This document shows positions 1 to 7,850 of a stretch of DNA of 64,000 nt, one piece after another. The stretch spans positions 1 to 64,000 of the forward strand of contig NZ_FOES01000002.1 of the NCBI RefSeq assembly GCF_900110685.1, in the 5' to 3' direction. Numbering within the stretch: position 1 is the first letter of the stretch; every line of letters starts with the position of its first letter. Below the pieces are notes generated by a model. The model was not told where the DNA came from. It worked only from the letters and a program-made list of their open reading frames with translations, and searched no databases. Made by a program: the position numbers and the translations under genes. Source of the stretch: Piscibacillus halophilus. GTDB taxonomy: Bacteria; Bacillota; Bacilli; Bacillales; Alkalibacillaceae.

Positions 1-224
1 AAATTATTTGGAAGCGATGGAAAAAGGTTAAAACAAGATATAAAAGTCTTGTTCAGCTTAAAATACCAAAACAAAAAGCTTGGGAATGGGCTAATACAAG
101 GAAGGGATATTGGTGCATAGCATGTAGCCATATACTTCACAGAGCTATTAACAATAAAATTCTCGAGAAAGCTGGTCTAAAAGACTTGAACCAACTTCTC
201 GAGAAAGCACACTCAAACTATTGA
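1..224 (+). CDS. ltrA: Group II intron reverse transcriptase/maturase, C-terminal fragment
   Basis: Reading from base 3, about 73 codons stay open to a TGA at 222-224. The peptide contains IIWKRWKKVKTRY, then IPKQKAWEWANTRKGYW and ILHRAINN, the conserved C-terminal maturase (domain X) region of intron-encoded reverse transcriptases. This domain binds the intron RNA and helps it splice. The polymerase domain with its YADD motif would lie to the left of the window. The stop codon overlaps the first bases of domain V, as is usual for these introns. No HNH endonuclease domain is visible, consistent with class C introns, which lack one. The gene is partial because of the window edge, not because of visible damage. 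Confidence 0.85.
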   Translation, partial: IIWKRWKKVKTRYKSLVQLKIPKQKAWEWANTRKGYWCIACSHILHRAINNKILEKAGLKDLNQLLEKAHSNY

Positions 225-290
225 ACCGCCGTATACGGAACCGTACGTACGGTGGTGTGAGAGGTCGGAGGTTAATCACCTCCTCCTACT
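223..290 (+). ncRNA. Group II intron domains V and VI
   Basis: Domain V is the 34-nt hairpin at 223-256. ACCGCCGTA pairs with TACGGTGGT (one G-U), an inner ACGG/CCGT helix is capped by a short loop, and the CGC triad sits at 228-230. Domain VI follows, with GGAGGT (267-272) pairing with ACCTCC (278-283) around a TAATC loop that would carry the branch-point adenosine. These are the catalytic centre and the branching helix of the ribozyme. Both look intact, so the 3' half of the ribozyme could still be active. Confidence 0.8.
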
Positions 291-297
291 CGATTAT

Positions 298-384
298 TGC
301 TATTTTAATGACGGAGCTGCTATGGCTCAAGGGGTTACATTAACTCTCGATTCTTATAATCATTATTCAAATATGAAACCTTAA
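298..384 (+). other. Short open frame just after the intron end (possible 3' exon remnant)
   Basis: A frame of 28 codons ending in TAA (382-384) starts almost exactly at the inferred intron end. It reads NDGAAMAQGVTLTLDS in its middle. It has no ribosome binding site of its own, so if it is coding it would be the tail of a gene interrupted by the intron. I do not recognise the peptide, and an open run of this length can arise by chance. Confidence 0.2.
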
Positions 385-445
385 ATTCCCAATTTACTGT
401 GACATTCATACAATGACTATGACAAATGTTATAGGAGGTATTTGT

Positions 446-1363
446 ATGAGTAAAGGTTCATTAGATACATTTTTGAATGAGATTCATCATTGGACGACTC
501 GCTTTAAAGAACATTGGAACCAATCAACACATATAAAAGAGAATTTAGAAAATCTCGAAGTTGAACAATTTGAGAATAACTTGAATCATCATATGGAAAG
601 AATCTCTTATTTTCTAGATCATAAGGATGAATTCAATAAAGATGTCGCAAACGAATTAAAATTACAAGCACATAATCTAGCGGATCAGTGGCAACAACTA
701 GATACTAACAATCCACAACGCCAGGTCAATGACAATGTTGTTGGTATCGGTCAGCACCAACTCCCTCCCCTTCCCTACGCGTACAATGCTCTAGAACCAT
801 ATATTGATGAAAGAATTATGCGACTACATCATGATAAACATCATAGAAGCTATGTTAATGGGCTTAATAAAGCAGAACGTGAATTGGAAAAAGCTCGTCG
901 ACAAAATAACTTTGATCTTGTTAAACATTGGGAACGGGAATTAGCTTTTAATGGTGCAGGTCATTATTTGCATACGATTTTCTGGTACATTATGAGTCCA
1001 GAGGGTGGTGGAAAGCCACGAGGGAATATATTAAGAGCGATTAATCAATCCTTTGGTAGCTTTGATCAATTTAAAAAGCAATTTTCTGAAGCTGCGAAAA
1101 ATGTAGAAGGTGTTGGTTGGGCTATTCTTGTTTATTCTCCTCGTTCTCATCGATTAGAAATTTTACAAGCCGAAAAGCATCAAAATTTAAGCCAATGGGA
1201 TGTCATTCCATTACTTGTTCTTGACGTTTGGGAACATGCGTATTATTTGCAGTATGAGAATGATCGAGATCAATATGTGGATCAATGGTGGAATATCGTC
1301 GATTGGGATGAAGTTGGCAGACGTTATAATGAGGCTAGAAAGGTGAAATGGAAAGCTTATTAG
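446..1363 (+). CDS. sodF: Superoxide dismutase (Fe/Mn) with N-terminal extension
   Basis: Converts superoxide to hydrogen peroxide and oxygen. The C-terminal 200 residues are a complete Fe/Mn SOD: first metal histidine in LHHDKHHRSYV, second in HYLHTIFWY, and the last two ligands in LDVWEHAYYLQY. About 95 residues precede this domain, helical and charged (LENLEVEQFENN...), making the protein 305 residues against roughly 200 for ordinary SodA. Extended enzymes of this kind are known in bacilli (B. subtilis SodF is 281 residues). The start at 446 is chosen because AGGAGG lies 6-10 bases before it; an ATG at 413 has no such site. A terminator follows directly. No signal peptide is seen, so it is cytoplasmic. 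The role of the extension is unknown. Confidence 0.88.
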   Translation: MSKGSLDTFLNEIHHWTTRFKEHWNQSTHIKENLENLEVEQFENNLNHHMERISYFLDHKDEFNKDVANELKLQAHNLADQWQQLDTNNPQRQVNDNVVGIGQHQLPPLPYAYNALEPYIDERIMRLHHDKHHRSYVNGLNKAERELEKARRQNNFDLVKHWERELAFNGAGHYLHTIFWYIMSPEGGGKPRGNILRAINQSFGSFDQFKKQFSEAAKNVEGVGWAILVYSPRSHRLEILQAEKHQNLSQWDVIPLLVLDVWEHAYYLQYENDRDQYVDQWWNIVDWDEVGRRYNEARKVKWKAY

Positions 1364-1368
1364 AAGGC

Positions 1369-1394
1369 GGTGTTAGCTTTTATAAGCTAACACC
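1369..1394 (+). terminator. Rho-independent terminator after sodF
   Basis: GGTGTTAGCTT (1369-1379) and AAGCTAACACC (1384-1394) form an 11-bp perfect stem with a 4-base loop, followed by a T-rich run. It begins five bases after the SOD stop codon. Confidence 0.85.
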
Positions 1395-1457
1395 TTAATT
1401 TAATTTACATAAGATATTTACAGTAAACTTTTAGTTATAGGTTGTTCAATCTCTCTC

Positions 1458-1466
1458 TGTTATAAT
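1458..1466 (+). promoter_or_regulatory. Extended -10 promoter for the phosphodiesterase gene
   Basis: TGTTATAAT matches the extended -10 (TGnTATAAT) recognised by the housekeeping sigma factor. The -35 element is weak. The gene starts 30 bases downstream. Confidence 0.5.
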
Positions 1467-1496
1467 AGTTTAAGAGATATTTGGGGGGATATAAAT

Positions 1497-2423
1497 TTGG
1501 GAAAGAAGAAAAAATTAACTAGAGAACAGTTGATTAAACGAGGTTCAATGACATTAGGAATAATAGGCGCTATTTATGTCATTTTAAACTTAATACCACT
1601 TCATTCAATTGAGGTGCAACCATTTTATGACCAGGACAAGCCATTAGTCATCGCACACCAAGGCGGAGAACATCTTGCTCCATCTAGTACGATGCCTGCA
1701 TTTCAAAATGCAGTCGATTTAGGGGTTGATGTATTAGAGACTGATATTCACATCTCTAAAGATGGACATTTAATTGCCATTCATGATCCTACAGTCGATC
1801 GAACAACAGATGGAACTGGGGCAGTCAATGACTTAGAATTGATTGACTTAAAAGCTTTGGATGCAGGTTACTACTGGGAAGATGAAGATGGTGAACATCC
1901 ATACAGGGGAAAAAGAATTGAACTTATAACGGTGGAAGAATTGTTTAAAACCTTTCCGGATCAACGTTTTATGATAGAAATTAAAGATACGAACCCCTAT
2001 GAAAGAATGGATGAGATCTCAGAAAGGTTATCTGGTCTAATAAATGAGTATGGATTAGAGGATCAAGTGTCTGTGGCTTCATTTGATCATGAAATCATTG
2101 AGACTTTTCAAAAACATGATGATCATGTTGCAGTATCAGCCGGAGAACAAGAAGTTAGAAAGTTTGTTATAACGCATAAATTTTATATAAAAAACCTTTA
2201 TAAACCTTCTGTCAATTCTATGCAATTACCTTTGGAAGCAAGCGGTTATGATTTAACCACCCCTGATATACTAGACAGTGCTGAAAACATGGGATTACAC
2301 ATACACTACTGGACAATAAATGATCAAGATACAATGAGATTATTAATTGAACGGGGCGCCGATGGCATTATAACAGATCGGCCTGATTTATTATTAGAGG
2401 TCCTAGATGAACTCGAGTATTAA
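1497..2423 (+). CDS. Glycerophosphodiester phosphodiesterase family protein, membrane-anchored
   Basis: Hydrolyses glycerophosphodiesters to glycerol-3-phosphate and an alcohol. The start is TTG, 6 bases after GGGGGG. Residues about 15-36 form one transmembrane segment after a lysine-rich start (MGKKKKL), so the catalytic domain is probably outside the membrane. The GDPD signatures are present: AHQGGEHLAPSSTMPAF at the start of the barrel, ETDIHISKDGHLIAIHDPTVDRT with the catalytic histidine, and a closing GADGIITDRPDLL. Two family positions differ from the textbook motif: HRG is HQG, and the PENT glutamate is serine, a variant I associate with a Gram-positive subfamily. It stands alone between terminators. 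The exact substrate (lipid head groups or teichoic-acid glycerophosphate) is unknown. Confidence 0.85.
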   Translation: MGKKKKLTREQLIKRGSMTLGIIGAIYVILNLIPLHSIEVQPFYDQDKPLVIAHQGGEHLAPSSTMPAFQNAVDLGVDVLETDIHISKDGHLIAIHDPTVDRTTDGTGAVNDLELIDLKALDAGYYWEDEDGEHPYRGKRIELITVEELFKTFPDQRFMIEIKDTNPYERMDEISERLSGLINEYGLEDQVSVASFDHEIIETFQKHDDHVAVSAGEQEVRKFVITHKFYIKNLYKPSVNSMQLPLEASGYDLTTPDILDSAENMGLHIHYWTINDQDTMRLLIERGADGIITDRPDLLLEVLDELEY

Positions 2424-2470
2424 TTTTACATAAATTCTAATATAACAAGTAGTAATTTTGCCAATAAAAA

Positions 2471-2494
2471 AAGGACTTGATTTTCCAAGTCCTT
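2471..2494. terminator. Bidirectional terminator
   Basis: AAGGACTTG (2471-2479) and CAAGTCCTT (2486-2494) form a stem flanked by A-run and T-run. It serves the convergent genes on both sides. Confidence 0.85.
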
Positions 2495-2499
2495 TTCCT

Positions 2500-3459
2500 T
2501 TATTCAAAACCATTCACCGTTTCCCCGCGTATCGGATCTTTTCCATTTTCTAGCTTTATTCTAATCGATGTAGCTTCCTCCCATTCTGGACCATCAACGA
2601 CATGAAAATGAATATGAGGTTCTGAAGAATTTCCAGAGTTTCCGACAAACCCTAATAAATCACCAGCACGTACTTGATCACCTTCATTCACTTTTAAAGA
2701 ACCTTGTTGTAAATGAGCAATCACACTATATTCATGATGATCATGTTCCAAAATAACGTGATTTCCTAGTGGTTCTTTGGCGTTTGTTTCTACGGTAGGT
2801 GTATTATCCTTTATATCATTTTCAACTGAGACGACAGTTCCATCAGCTGGTGCTAAGACATCCTCTCCAAAAGCATAGTAGCTTTCATTATTTTTATGGT
2901 CGCCTTCAAACGTTGAACCATCTTTTTCAATGACTAAATCATACGCATATCTCTGATTTTCTGTTGCGTAATGGTAATTAACCAATTCATTTGTTCCACC
3001 CCAAAAGGTGAACCATTCACCTTTCATGGGCATCTGATAAGTTACTTCAGTATAAATATTATCGCTTTCTAGATTAGAAATAACTGGAGTAAGCCTCAAT
3101 CCTTCTATTGTAAAGTCATCTGCAAAATGACCTTGTATTCCCTTATCTCCTTCTACACTGATCCATTGATACTCTGTTACATTTTGAAAAGGCATTGTTG
3201 AAGCAAGAACAAATTCATTCAGACCTTGATTAAAATCTTTACCAAGTTCTTCAAACTCTTCAAACGATACCATATCCTGAAATGACTCACTAGTTTGGTT
3301 ATAAATCGTTTCAAAATTACCTTCTAAAAACTCATTAGGTAACTCCTCAGGAGAAAATTTTTCATCAGGCATAGAATCATCCTTTTCTGGTTTCGAACCA
3401 CCGCATGCTACTAATATGAAGCATAATAAAATAGCCAAAATAGTAATATAAAATTTCAT
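2500..3459 (-). CDS. M23-family metallopeptidase lipoprotein
   Basis: A secreted lipoprotein with a LytM-type (M23) domain, expected to cut peptidoglycan cross-bridges or regulate other hydrolases. The start at 3459 follows GGAGAGG and gives a clean lipoprotein signal, LCFILVACGG, with the lipidated cysteine near residue 19. Residues about 35-110 resemble the DUF3887-type domain often placed before M23 or hydrolase domains. The M23 core is at the C-terminus: VLAPADGTVVSV, then HVILEHDHHEYSVIAHL, GDQVRAGDLLGFVGNSGNS and the zinc motif HIHFHV. The first zinc ligand pattern (HxxxD) is not obvious, so activity is uncertain. It ends at a bidirectional terminator. Confidence 0.8.
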   Translation of the reverse strand: MKFYITILAILLCFILVACGGSKPEKDDSMPDEKFSPEELPNEFLEGNFETIYNQTSESFQDMVSFEEFEELGKDFNQGLNEFVLASTMPFQNVTEYQWISVEGDKGIQGHFADDFTIEGLRLTPVISNLESDNIYTEVTYQMPMKGEWFTFWGGTNELVNYHYATENQRYAYDLVIEKDGSTFEGDHKNNESYYAFGEDVLAPADGTVVSVENDIKDNTPTVETNAKEPLGNHVILEHDHHEYSVIAHLQQGSLKVNEGDQVRAGDLLGFVGNSGNSSEPHIHFHVVDGPEWEEATSIRIKLENGKDPIRGETVNGFE

Positions 3460-3526
3460 CGTGACCTCTCCTTCGATCATTCATATTATTAAGACGGTCA
3501 TGAACAGGTAAAGTTTCATATTGAGA

Positions 3527-4978
3527 TCAACTATTTAATAATGTGAAAATATACCCTTTCATATCAACTAATCGATTGAATTTAGGGAGTTCCTTAGTCC
3601 CTGCCACGATCAATGGGGTAATCGAATCTTCCTTATGCAACGACCCATGACATGCTCCCCCAATATGTACGGGGGTCTTTTTAGCTAAAAATTCACACCC
3701 TGGCTTTGCATTTACGACCAAAAAGCGTCCTTGATGAGAATTTAAAGCTCCATATAACCTTGCTAGAGCATCAGGAAAATCTCTATATTCTATAATGTCT
3801 TGTTTGATCTTTAAGTCTAATATTTCAGGATTTCCACTAATTGTCCAATATTGATAATATTCATCTCGTACCTCTCCGCCTCTAGAAAATTTAAGTTCAT
3901 CCGAATGGAGACCAGAGACAACTTTTATGTGTTCATCCTCTTTCCATGCCATTACGTCAATTCTAGAATCTTGTCTTAGGGTGTAAGCCAATCTATCTAT
4001 ACTTAATCGATCATTTAATAAATAAATATAAGCCATTCGTTGATTGACTGCTATTACAAGCTCATCATCATCTTGCACAGGCTTATTAATTGAATGAATT
4101 TTGTAATCAGATAATAAATGATTTAAGTTTATTTCTACATCTTTAAAGCTCCAAGTAGTAATCGATTGACCATTATCCCCCATGACAATCCAAATATTCT
4201 TCTTAACTGCTTCTTCCCAACTATTATACAAATTTAATGTTTTTTGAATTTCCTTATCAATCTGTTTAATCCCTCGTACATCATAAGGTCCAAGATTATG
4301 TACACGTAGGTCCATATCTTGGAAAATGCAAAACGTAAAATCAGGTAGTAATTCATTCTTAATGAGATATCTTAATTAACGACCAGCATATTTGCGGTTT
4401 CCGCCAATCAATACAGGAGCAAAACTTCTTTTTCTTATACTTTTAAAAGCTCCAAGGGATAAATAATTAGGTGCATTCGTTGTGATGGGAGAACCAATAT
4501 TAGTTAACCAACGTAACAATAATGGAACCCTTAAAATCTTCTTGCTATGTCCACGATAAATAAAAGAATTAATCGCGGCACTCTTCTTCCCTTCACTATT
4601 TAAATCTTCGAATAACGTTGTCAAATTTGGATTTAAATCTATATTGTTTAAACGATTAAACATGTTTAAAACAGATCGACTAAATCCCACACTTATTGTC
4701 TCTCTTAAACCAGTACCATAATTAACGATTTGTTTATTTTTGACATCATACCAATTCAATGCTGGTATATGATGCTGATCTGGATAGGTACCTGTTAATA
4801 GTGTACTATCAATGGTTACTGACATAGTTGGAAAAGCGCTGACCATATCTGGAATGAAAGTACCATGATTCATTAAAAATTCTATTGCAGGAGCTTTACC
4901 TTTTTTTATCGAGTACTGAAGTGGTTCCGTCATTAAACTATCAATATTGAGTAAGATCATAGGCTTAGACATTTTCAT
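3527..4978 (-). pseudogene. Alkaline phosphatase-superfamily phosphodiesterase, split by one in-frame TAA
   Basis: Two frames, 4376-4978 (200 codons) and 3527-4315, lie in the same reading frame and together make one 483-residue protein. The only interruption is a TAA at 4376-4378 (after ...NRKYAGR). The codons between the stop and the next ATG are all sense and read like protein (LRYLIKNELLPDFTF...). The N-terminal part has the metal site MILLNIDSL and the nucleophile-threonine motif SAFPTMSVTIDSTLLTG of the nucleotide pyrophosphatase/phosphodiesterase branch. The C-terminal part has HIGGACHGSLHKEDSITPLIV with further metal-binding histidines. TAA is one transition from CAA (Gln). It could be a young pseudogene, a sequencing error, or a readthrough case. 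Confidence 0.82.
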
Positions 4979-5041
4979 AACCTCATTTATTGTATTGTTA
5001 CCTACCTCTACTCTTTCCTAAATTTAAGATTTTTATATAAT

Positions 5042-5067
5042 AAAAAAAAGCGCTACCTTAGTAGCGC
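5042..5067 (-). terminator. Terminator after pbpC
   Basis: GCGCTAC (5050-5056) and GTAGCGC (5061-5067) pair across CTTA. On the minus strand the stem is followed by an eight-T run, 30 bases past the PBP stop. Confidence 0.85.
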
Positions 5068-5096
5068 CAAAACAAGTTTACATAATATTATTATCG

Positions 5097-7139
5097 TCAC
5101 CTATTATCATATATTTGTTTAGCTAATTCAACGACATGTCCGCTTCCACCTTCATCTTCGACTCCTTCAACCATTAAGGCTAATAGAAAATCAGGTTTTT
5201 TCTGATCGTACGACACAAATACACCGTTCTCAACGCCTTCTTCATCTCGACTTGATTTAAGCTCTGCCGTCCCAGTTTTACCTGCAATTTCATGATCTGG
5301 GAGATCTATATCTTGTGCCGTTCCTTCAGAAACAACCTTTCTTAATAAATCTTGAATTAACTGGGCATCATCTGGATTCACGGCTTGATCAATCCATACA
5401 GATGATTCTTCACTCTGAGTTAACAATGGTTTCATAACTGTTCCATCATTCACAATTCCACTATAAAGTGAGGCTAAGTGAACTATATTCATAAGGACTT
5501 GACCTTGCCCATATGCACTGTCTGCTAACTGTACTTCACTCTCAAAATCTCCACTGTTAGATATTTGAGAATCGACTAACGGGTATTCGAATGGTAGTTC
5601 CTCACTAAATCCTAGTTGTGTTAAACCTTCCTTGAAACTGTCTGCCCCCATTTCAGTTGCTAGCATCGCAAAGTAAATATTGTCTGAATTCTTGATCGCA
5701 CTTTCTAAATCCACTTGAGTGTCTTGATCATAAACACGTGTGACAGAATAATTACCCCAAGAATCATCCTTTTGCCATTGTTTACCGTTGATTTCTTTTG
5801 TTTCATTTGGATCTAACTCACCTTGACTTAATCCTACCAATGCACTAATGGGTTTGATCGTCGAACCTGGTGAGTAGGCTGAAGCAAAACGATTTAAGGT
5901 CGGTTCAAGTTCGTTTTCTGATAGTGCCTCATAATCAGATTGCTTAAACCCAAGGACGTAATGGTTCGGATCAAAAGCAGGAAAACTAATCATGCTTGTC
6001 ACTTCACCAGTTTCAGGATTCATGGTGACTGCTGTCCCAGCTTCATCCTTCAAGGTTTCATAGAGTTCTGTTTGTATATTCATATCAATCGTTAACTCAA
6101 TTGTTTCACCGTTGACAGGGTCTTTTTTCGCTACTGTTCGTGTGGACCCATCTGATTTTTGAATATACAATTCTACTCCATCTTCACCTCTTAACTCTTC
6201 CTCATATAATTCTTCAAGACCTCGTTTACCAATTATGTCTTGAGATGAATACCCTTGTTCCTCATACTCCTCGAGTTCCTCTCTGGTTATCGCCCCAACA
6301 TAACCTGTTAAATGAGCTGCCGCTTCTCCATAAGGGTACACTCGTTCAACAGTATAATCAGAACCTACGCCATCAATTGCGATTGCACGTGACATTAAGT
6401 CCTCATCATCTAAGCTAAGTTTCTTTATTGGAACTAATAAATGAGATTCTACCCAATCTTGATTAAGTTTATCTGTAATATAATCTTCGGAAACATCTAA
6501 AATATTAGCTAGTTTTGATAAATCTCCATCGTTGAAATTTTCAGGGACGATACCTATTTCATAGACTTCTCCTTGAGTTGCTAATAGTTCACCATTACGA
6601 TCGACTATGTCTCCTCTTGTAGCTGGTACTGTCGAATATCGAACTTCATCCCCTTTTTCCATTTCAGGAAGTATAAATGAAGGATCCCATTCAACTTGCC
6701 AAGGACTTTCAGGGTTTAAATCAACATCACTTTCTCCGGCATATTCTTCATCTACTAACTTTTCAAGATGAAGGTCTTTCTCGTATTCAACTTTACCAGC
6801 AATCGTATCAAATGAAATGTTAATTGGAACATTAGTTGATTGTAATGTCTCAAGATCTTCTTCAGTTAACTCTTGCTCTTCTAGAACTTCAATAGAAAGG
6901 TTATTAATTTCTAACGTTTCATAAAGATTTTGATATCTTTCTACATAATCTTCATGTTTATATTCTGCTTTTGTTCGTTGTAATAGTAGATCCTCATATA
7001 TAGTTTCAAAATCCTGCTTTTGCCAAAGGTCGATATATTGATTAACCGTGTCATAAGGATTTGTGTATTCAGGCTGATCATCTTTTGAACATGCGGCTAT
7101 GAATATTAGACCAATGATGACAAATAAAACTTTCTTCAC
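5097..7139 (-). CDS. pbpC: Class B penicillin-binding protein 3, MecA-like lipoprotein
   Basis: A peptidoglycan transpeptidase of the PBP3/PBP2a type, attached outside the membrane. Domains in order: lipoprotein signal (VIIGLIFIAACS), an NTF2-like MecA N-terminal domain (about 30-140), a dimerisation domain beginning PATRGDIVDRNGELLA, and the transpeptidase with SPGSTIKP (catalytic Ser near 421), SDN, and KTGTAEL near 620. GTG at 7139 is preferred over GTG at 7148, since AAAAGGGG ends 8 bases before it while the other overlaps the site. The 680-residue length fits B. subtilis PbpC. Homologues have low beta-lactam affinity; this is family knowledge. The protein is very acidic, fitting a salty habitat. 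Confidence 0.92.
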   Translation of the reverse strand: MKKVLFVIIGLIFIAACSKDDQPEYTNPYDTVNQYIDLWQKQDFETIYEDLLLQRTKAEYKHEDYVERYQNLYETLEINNLSIEVLEEQELTEEDLETLQSTNVPINISFDTIAGKVEYEKDLHLEKLVDEEYAGESDVDLNPESPWQVEWDPSFILPEMEKGDEVRYSTVPATRGDIVDRNGELLATQGEVYEIGIVPENFNDGDLSKLANILDVSEDYITDKLNQDWVESHLLVPIKKLSLDDEDLMSRAIAIDGVGSDYTVERVYPYGEAAAHLTGYVGAITREELEEYEEQGYSSQDIIGKRGLEELYEEELRGEDGVELYIQKSDGSTRTVAKKDPVNGETIELTIDMNIQTELYETLKDEAGTAVTMNPETGEVTSMISFPAFDPNHYVLGFKQSDYEALSENELEPTLNRFASAYSPGSTIKPISALVGLSQGELDPNETKEINGKQWQKDDSWGNYSVTRVYDQDTQVDLESAIKNSDNIYFAMLATEMGADSFKEGLTQLGFSEELPFEYPLVDSQISNSGDFESEVQLADSAYGQGQVLMNIVHLASLYSGIVNDGTVMKPLLTQSEESSVWIDQAVNPDDAQLIQDLLRKVVSEGTAQDIDLPDHEIAGKTGTAELKSSRDEEGVENGVFVSYDQKKPDFLLALMVEGVEDEGGSGHVVELAKQIYDNR

Positions 7140-7172
7140 ACCGTACACCCCTTTTCCAAATTAACCAAAATA

Positions 7173-7499
7173 TTATTGATAATATGTAAGAATTTTTTGA
7201 AGCTTTAGTGCTTCTGATAAATCTCCTTTAGCTTTTATTTTCCCCATCATAAAAGCCGTTGTTGCGTTCAATTTCCCCTCTAATAACTTCTCAAAATGAC
7301 TTTGATCCATTTTAAGTAAACAAGTTGGTTCATCTAATAACTCATTTATTAAATGAACTTGATTCTTATTAATTTCCACACTCCAGGTATCCTCTACATC
7401 GGTTATTACAAATGAAAAGGTGGATGTCATGCCCTCAATGTGGCTTGGATTGGCATTCATCTTATCTTTTAATTGATTAAGCCTATTTTCTAACGACAA
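7173..7499 (-). CDS. SCP2 sterol-binding domain protein
   Basis: A 108-residue protein consisting of a single SCP2-like lipid-carrier fold: FSFVITDVEDTWSVEI, then DEPTCLLKMDQSHFEKLLEGKLNATTAFMMGKIKAKGDLSEALKL. The G-K-I-K-A-K-G-D element and the following helix are the usual signature. Such small bacterial SCP2 proteins bind hydrophobic ligands, but the substrate is not known. It lies 33 bases upstream of pbpC on the same strand and may share its transcript. ATG at 7499 follows a GGGGGA site. Confidence 0.8.
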   Translation of the reverse strand: MSLENRLNQLKDKMNANPSHIEGMTSTFSFVITDVEDTWSVEINKNQVHLINELLDEPTCLLKMDQSHFEKLLEGKLNATTAFMMGKIKAKGDLSEALKLQKILTYYQ

Positions 7500-7547
7500 A
7501 TCTTATCTCCCCCTTTTCTTTGATTATACCAAAAATTTGTAAGTTTC

Positions 7548-7573
7548 GTTTATCTTTTAAAAGCTTGGGGAAT
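7548..7573 (+). promoter_or_regulatory. SigB-like general-stress promoter
   Basis: GTTTAT (7548-7553) and GGGAAT (7568-7573) with a 14-base spacer match the SigB consensus (GTTTAA, 12-15 bases, GGGWAW). A membrane peptide gene starts 33 bases downstream. Homologues of this peptide are, from memory, part of the Listeria SigB regulon, which agrees with the site. Confidence 0.6.
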
Positions 7574-7605
7574 ATAATTTATAACACAAGTTAAGGAGTG
7601 ATGAC

Positions 7606-7752
7606 ATGCTCTGGACTATCATTTGGATTATTTTAGGAATATGGTTAATTGGCCTATTACTGGATATTGCGGGTGGGTTAATCCATATCCTCCTGATTAT
7701 TGCAGGTATTATTTTCATTTATCAATTAGTCACCGGAAAGCGTAAATTATGA
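7606..7752 (+). CDS. Small membrane protein, lmo0937 family
   Basis: A 48-residue protein starting at ATG 7606 after TTAAGGAGTG. It is almost wholly membrane: two hydrophobic stretches (TIIWIILGIWLIGLLL and LIHILLIIAGIIFIY) joined by DIAGG, ending in a basic tail GKRKL. This matches the lmo0937-type family of two-helix stress peptides. A SigB-like promoter sits just upstream and a terminator just downstream, so it is a single-gene stress unit. Molecular function is unknown; a membrane role during salt, ethanol or acid stress is inference. Confidence 0.75.
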   Translation: MLWTIIWIILGIWLIGLLLDIAGGLIHILLIIAGIIFIYQLVTGKRKL

Positions 7753-7758
7753 TCATAT

Positions 7759-7789
7759 AGGGCTTTAGAGACAAACTCTCTAGAGCTCT
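7759..7789 (+). terminator. Terminator after the small membrane protein
   Basis: A 13-bp stem (7759-7771 with 7777-7789, two G-U pairs) around a CAAAC loop, followed by a TTCTTTTC run. Confidence 0.75.
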
Positions 7790-7814
7790 TTTCTTTTCTA
7801 AGTGTAGGGTGGAC

Positions 7815-7823
7815 TGATATAAT
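7815..7823 (+). promoter_or_regulatory. Extended -10 promoter of msrA
   Basis: TGATATAAT fits the extended -10 element; no good -35 is seen. The msrA start is 28 bases downstream. Confidence 0.5.
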
Positions 7824-7850
7824 ACTATTTATCAAAAGTGAGGTGTTAAT

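Larger units (their letters stand above)
1..294 (+). mobile_element. Group II intron, 3' part (runs off left edge)
   Basis: The left edge carries the last part of a retrotransposing group II intron: the end of its maturase reading frame followed directly by the catalytic RNA domains V and VI. The intron end is placed near base 294, after the CTACTCGAT string typical of such ends. The CGC (rather than AGC) catalytic triad in domain V and the style of the maturase C-terminus suggest bacterial class C (IIC); this class call is inference. The 5' part lies outside the window, so whether the element is complete cannot be judged. Confidence 0.85.

Noticed and set aside
6140-6418. Plus-strand 92-codon open frame
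   Set aside because: It lies wholly inside pbpC on the other strand, has biased low-complexity composition and no ribosome site; a shadow of the real gene.
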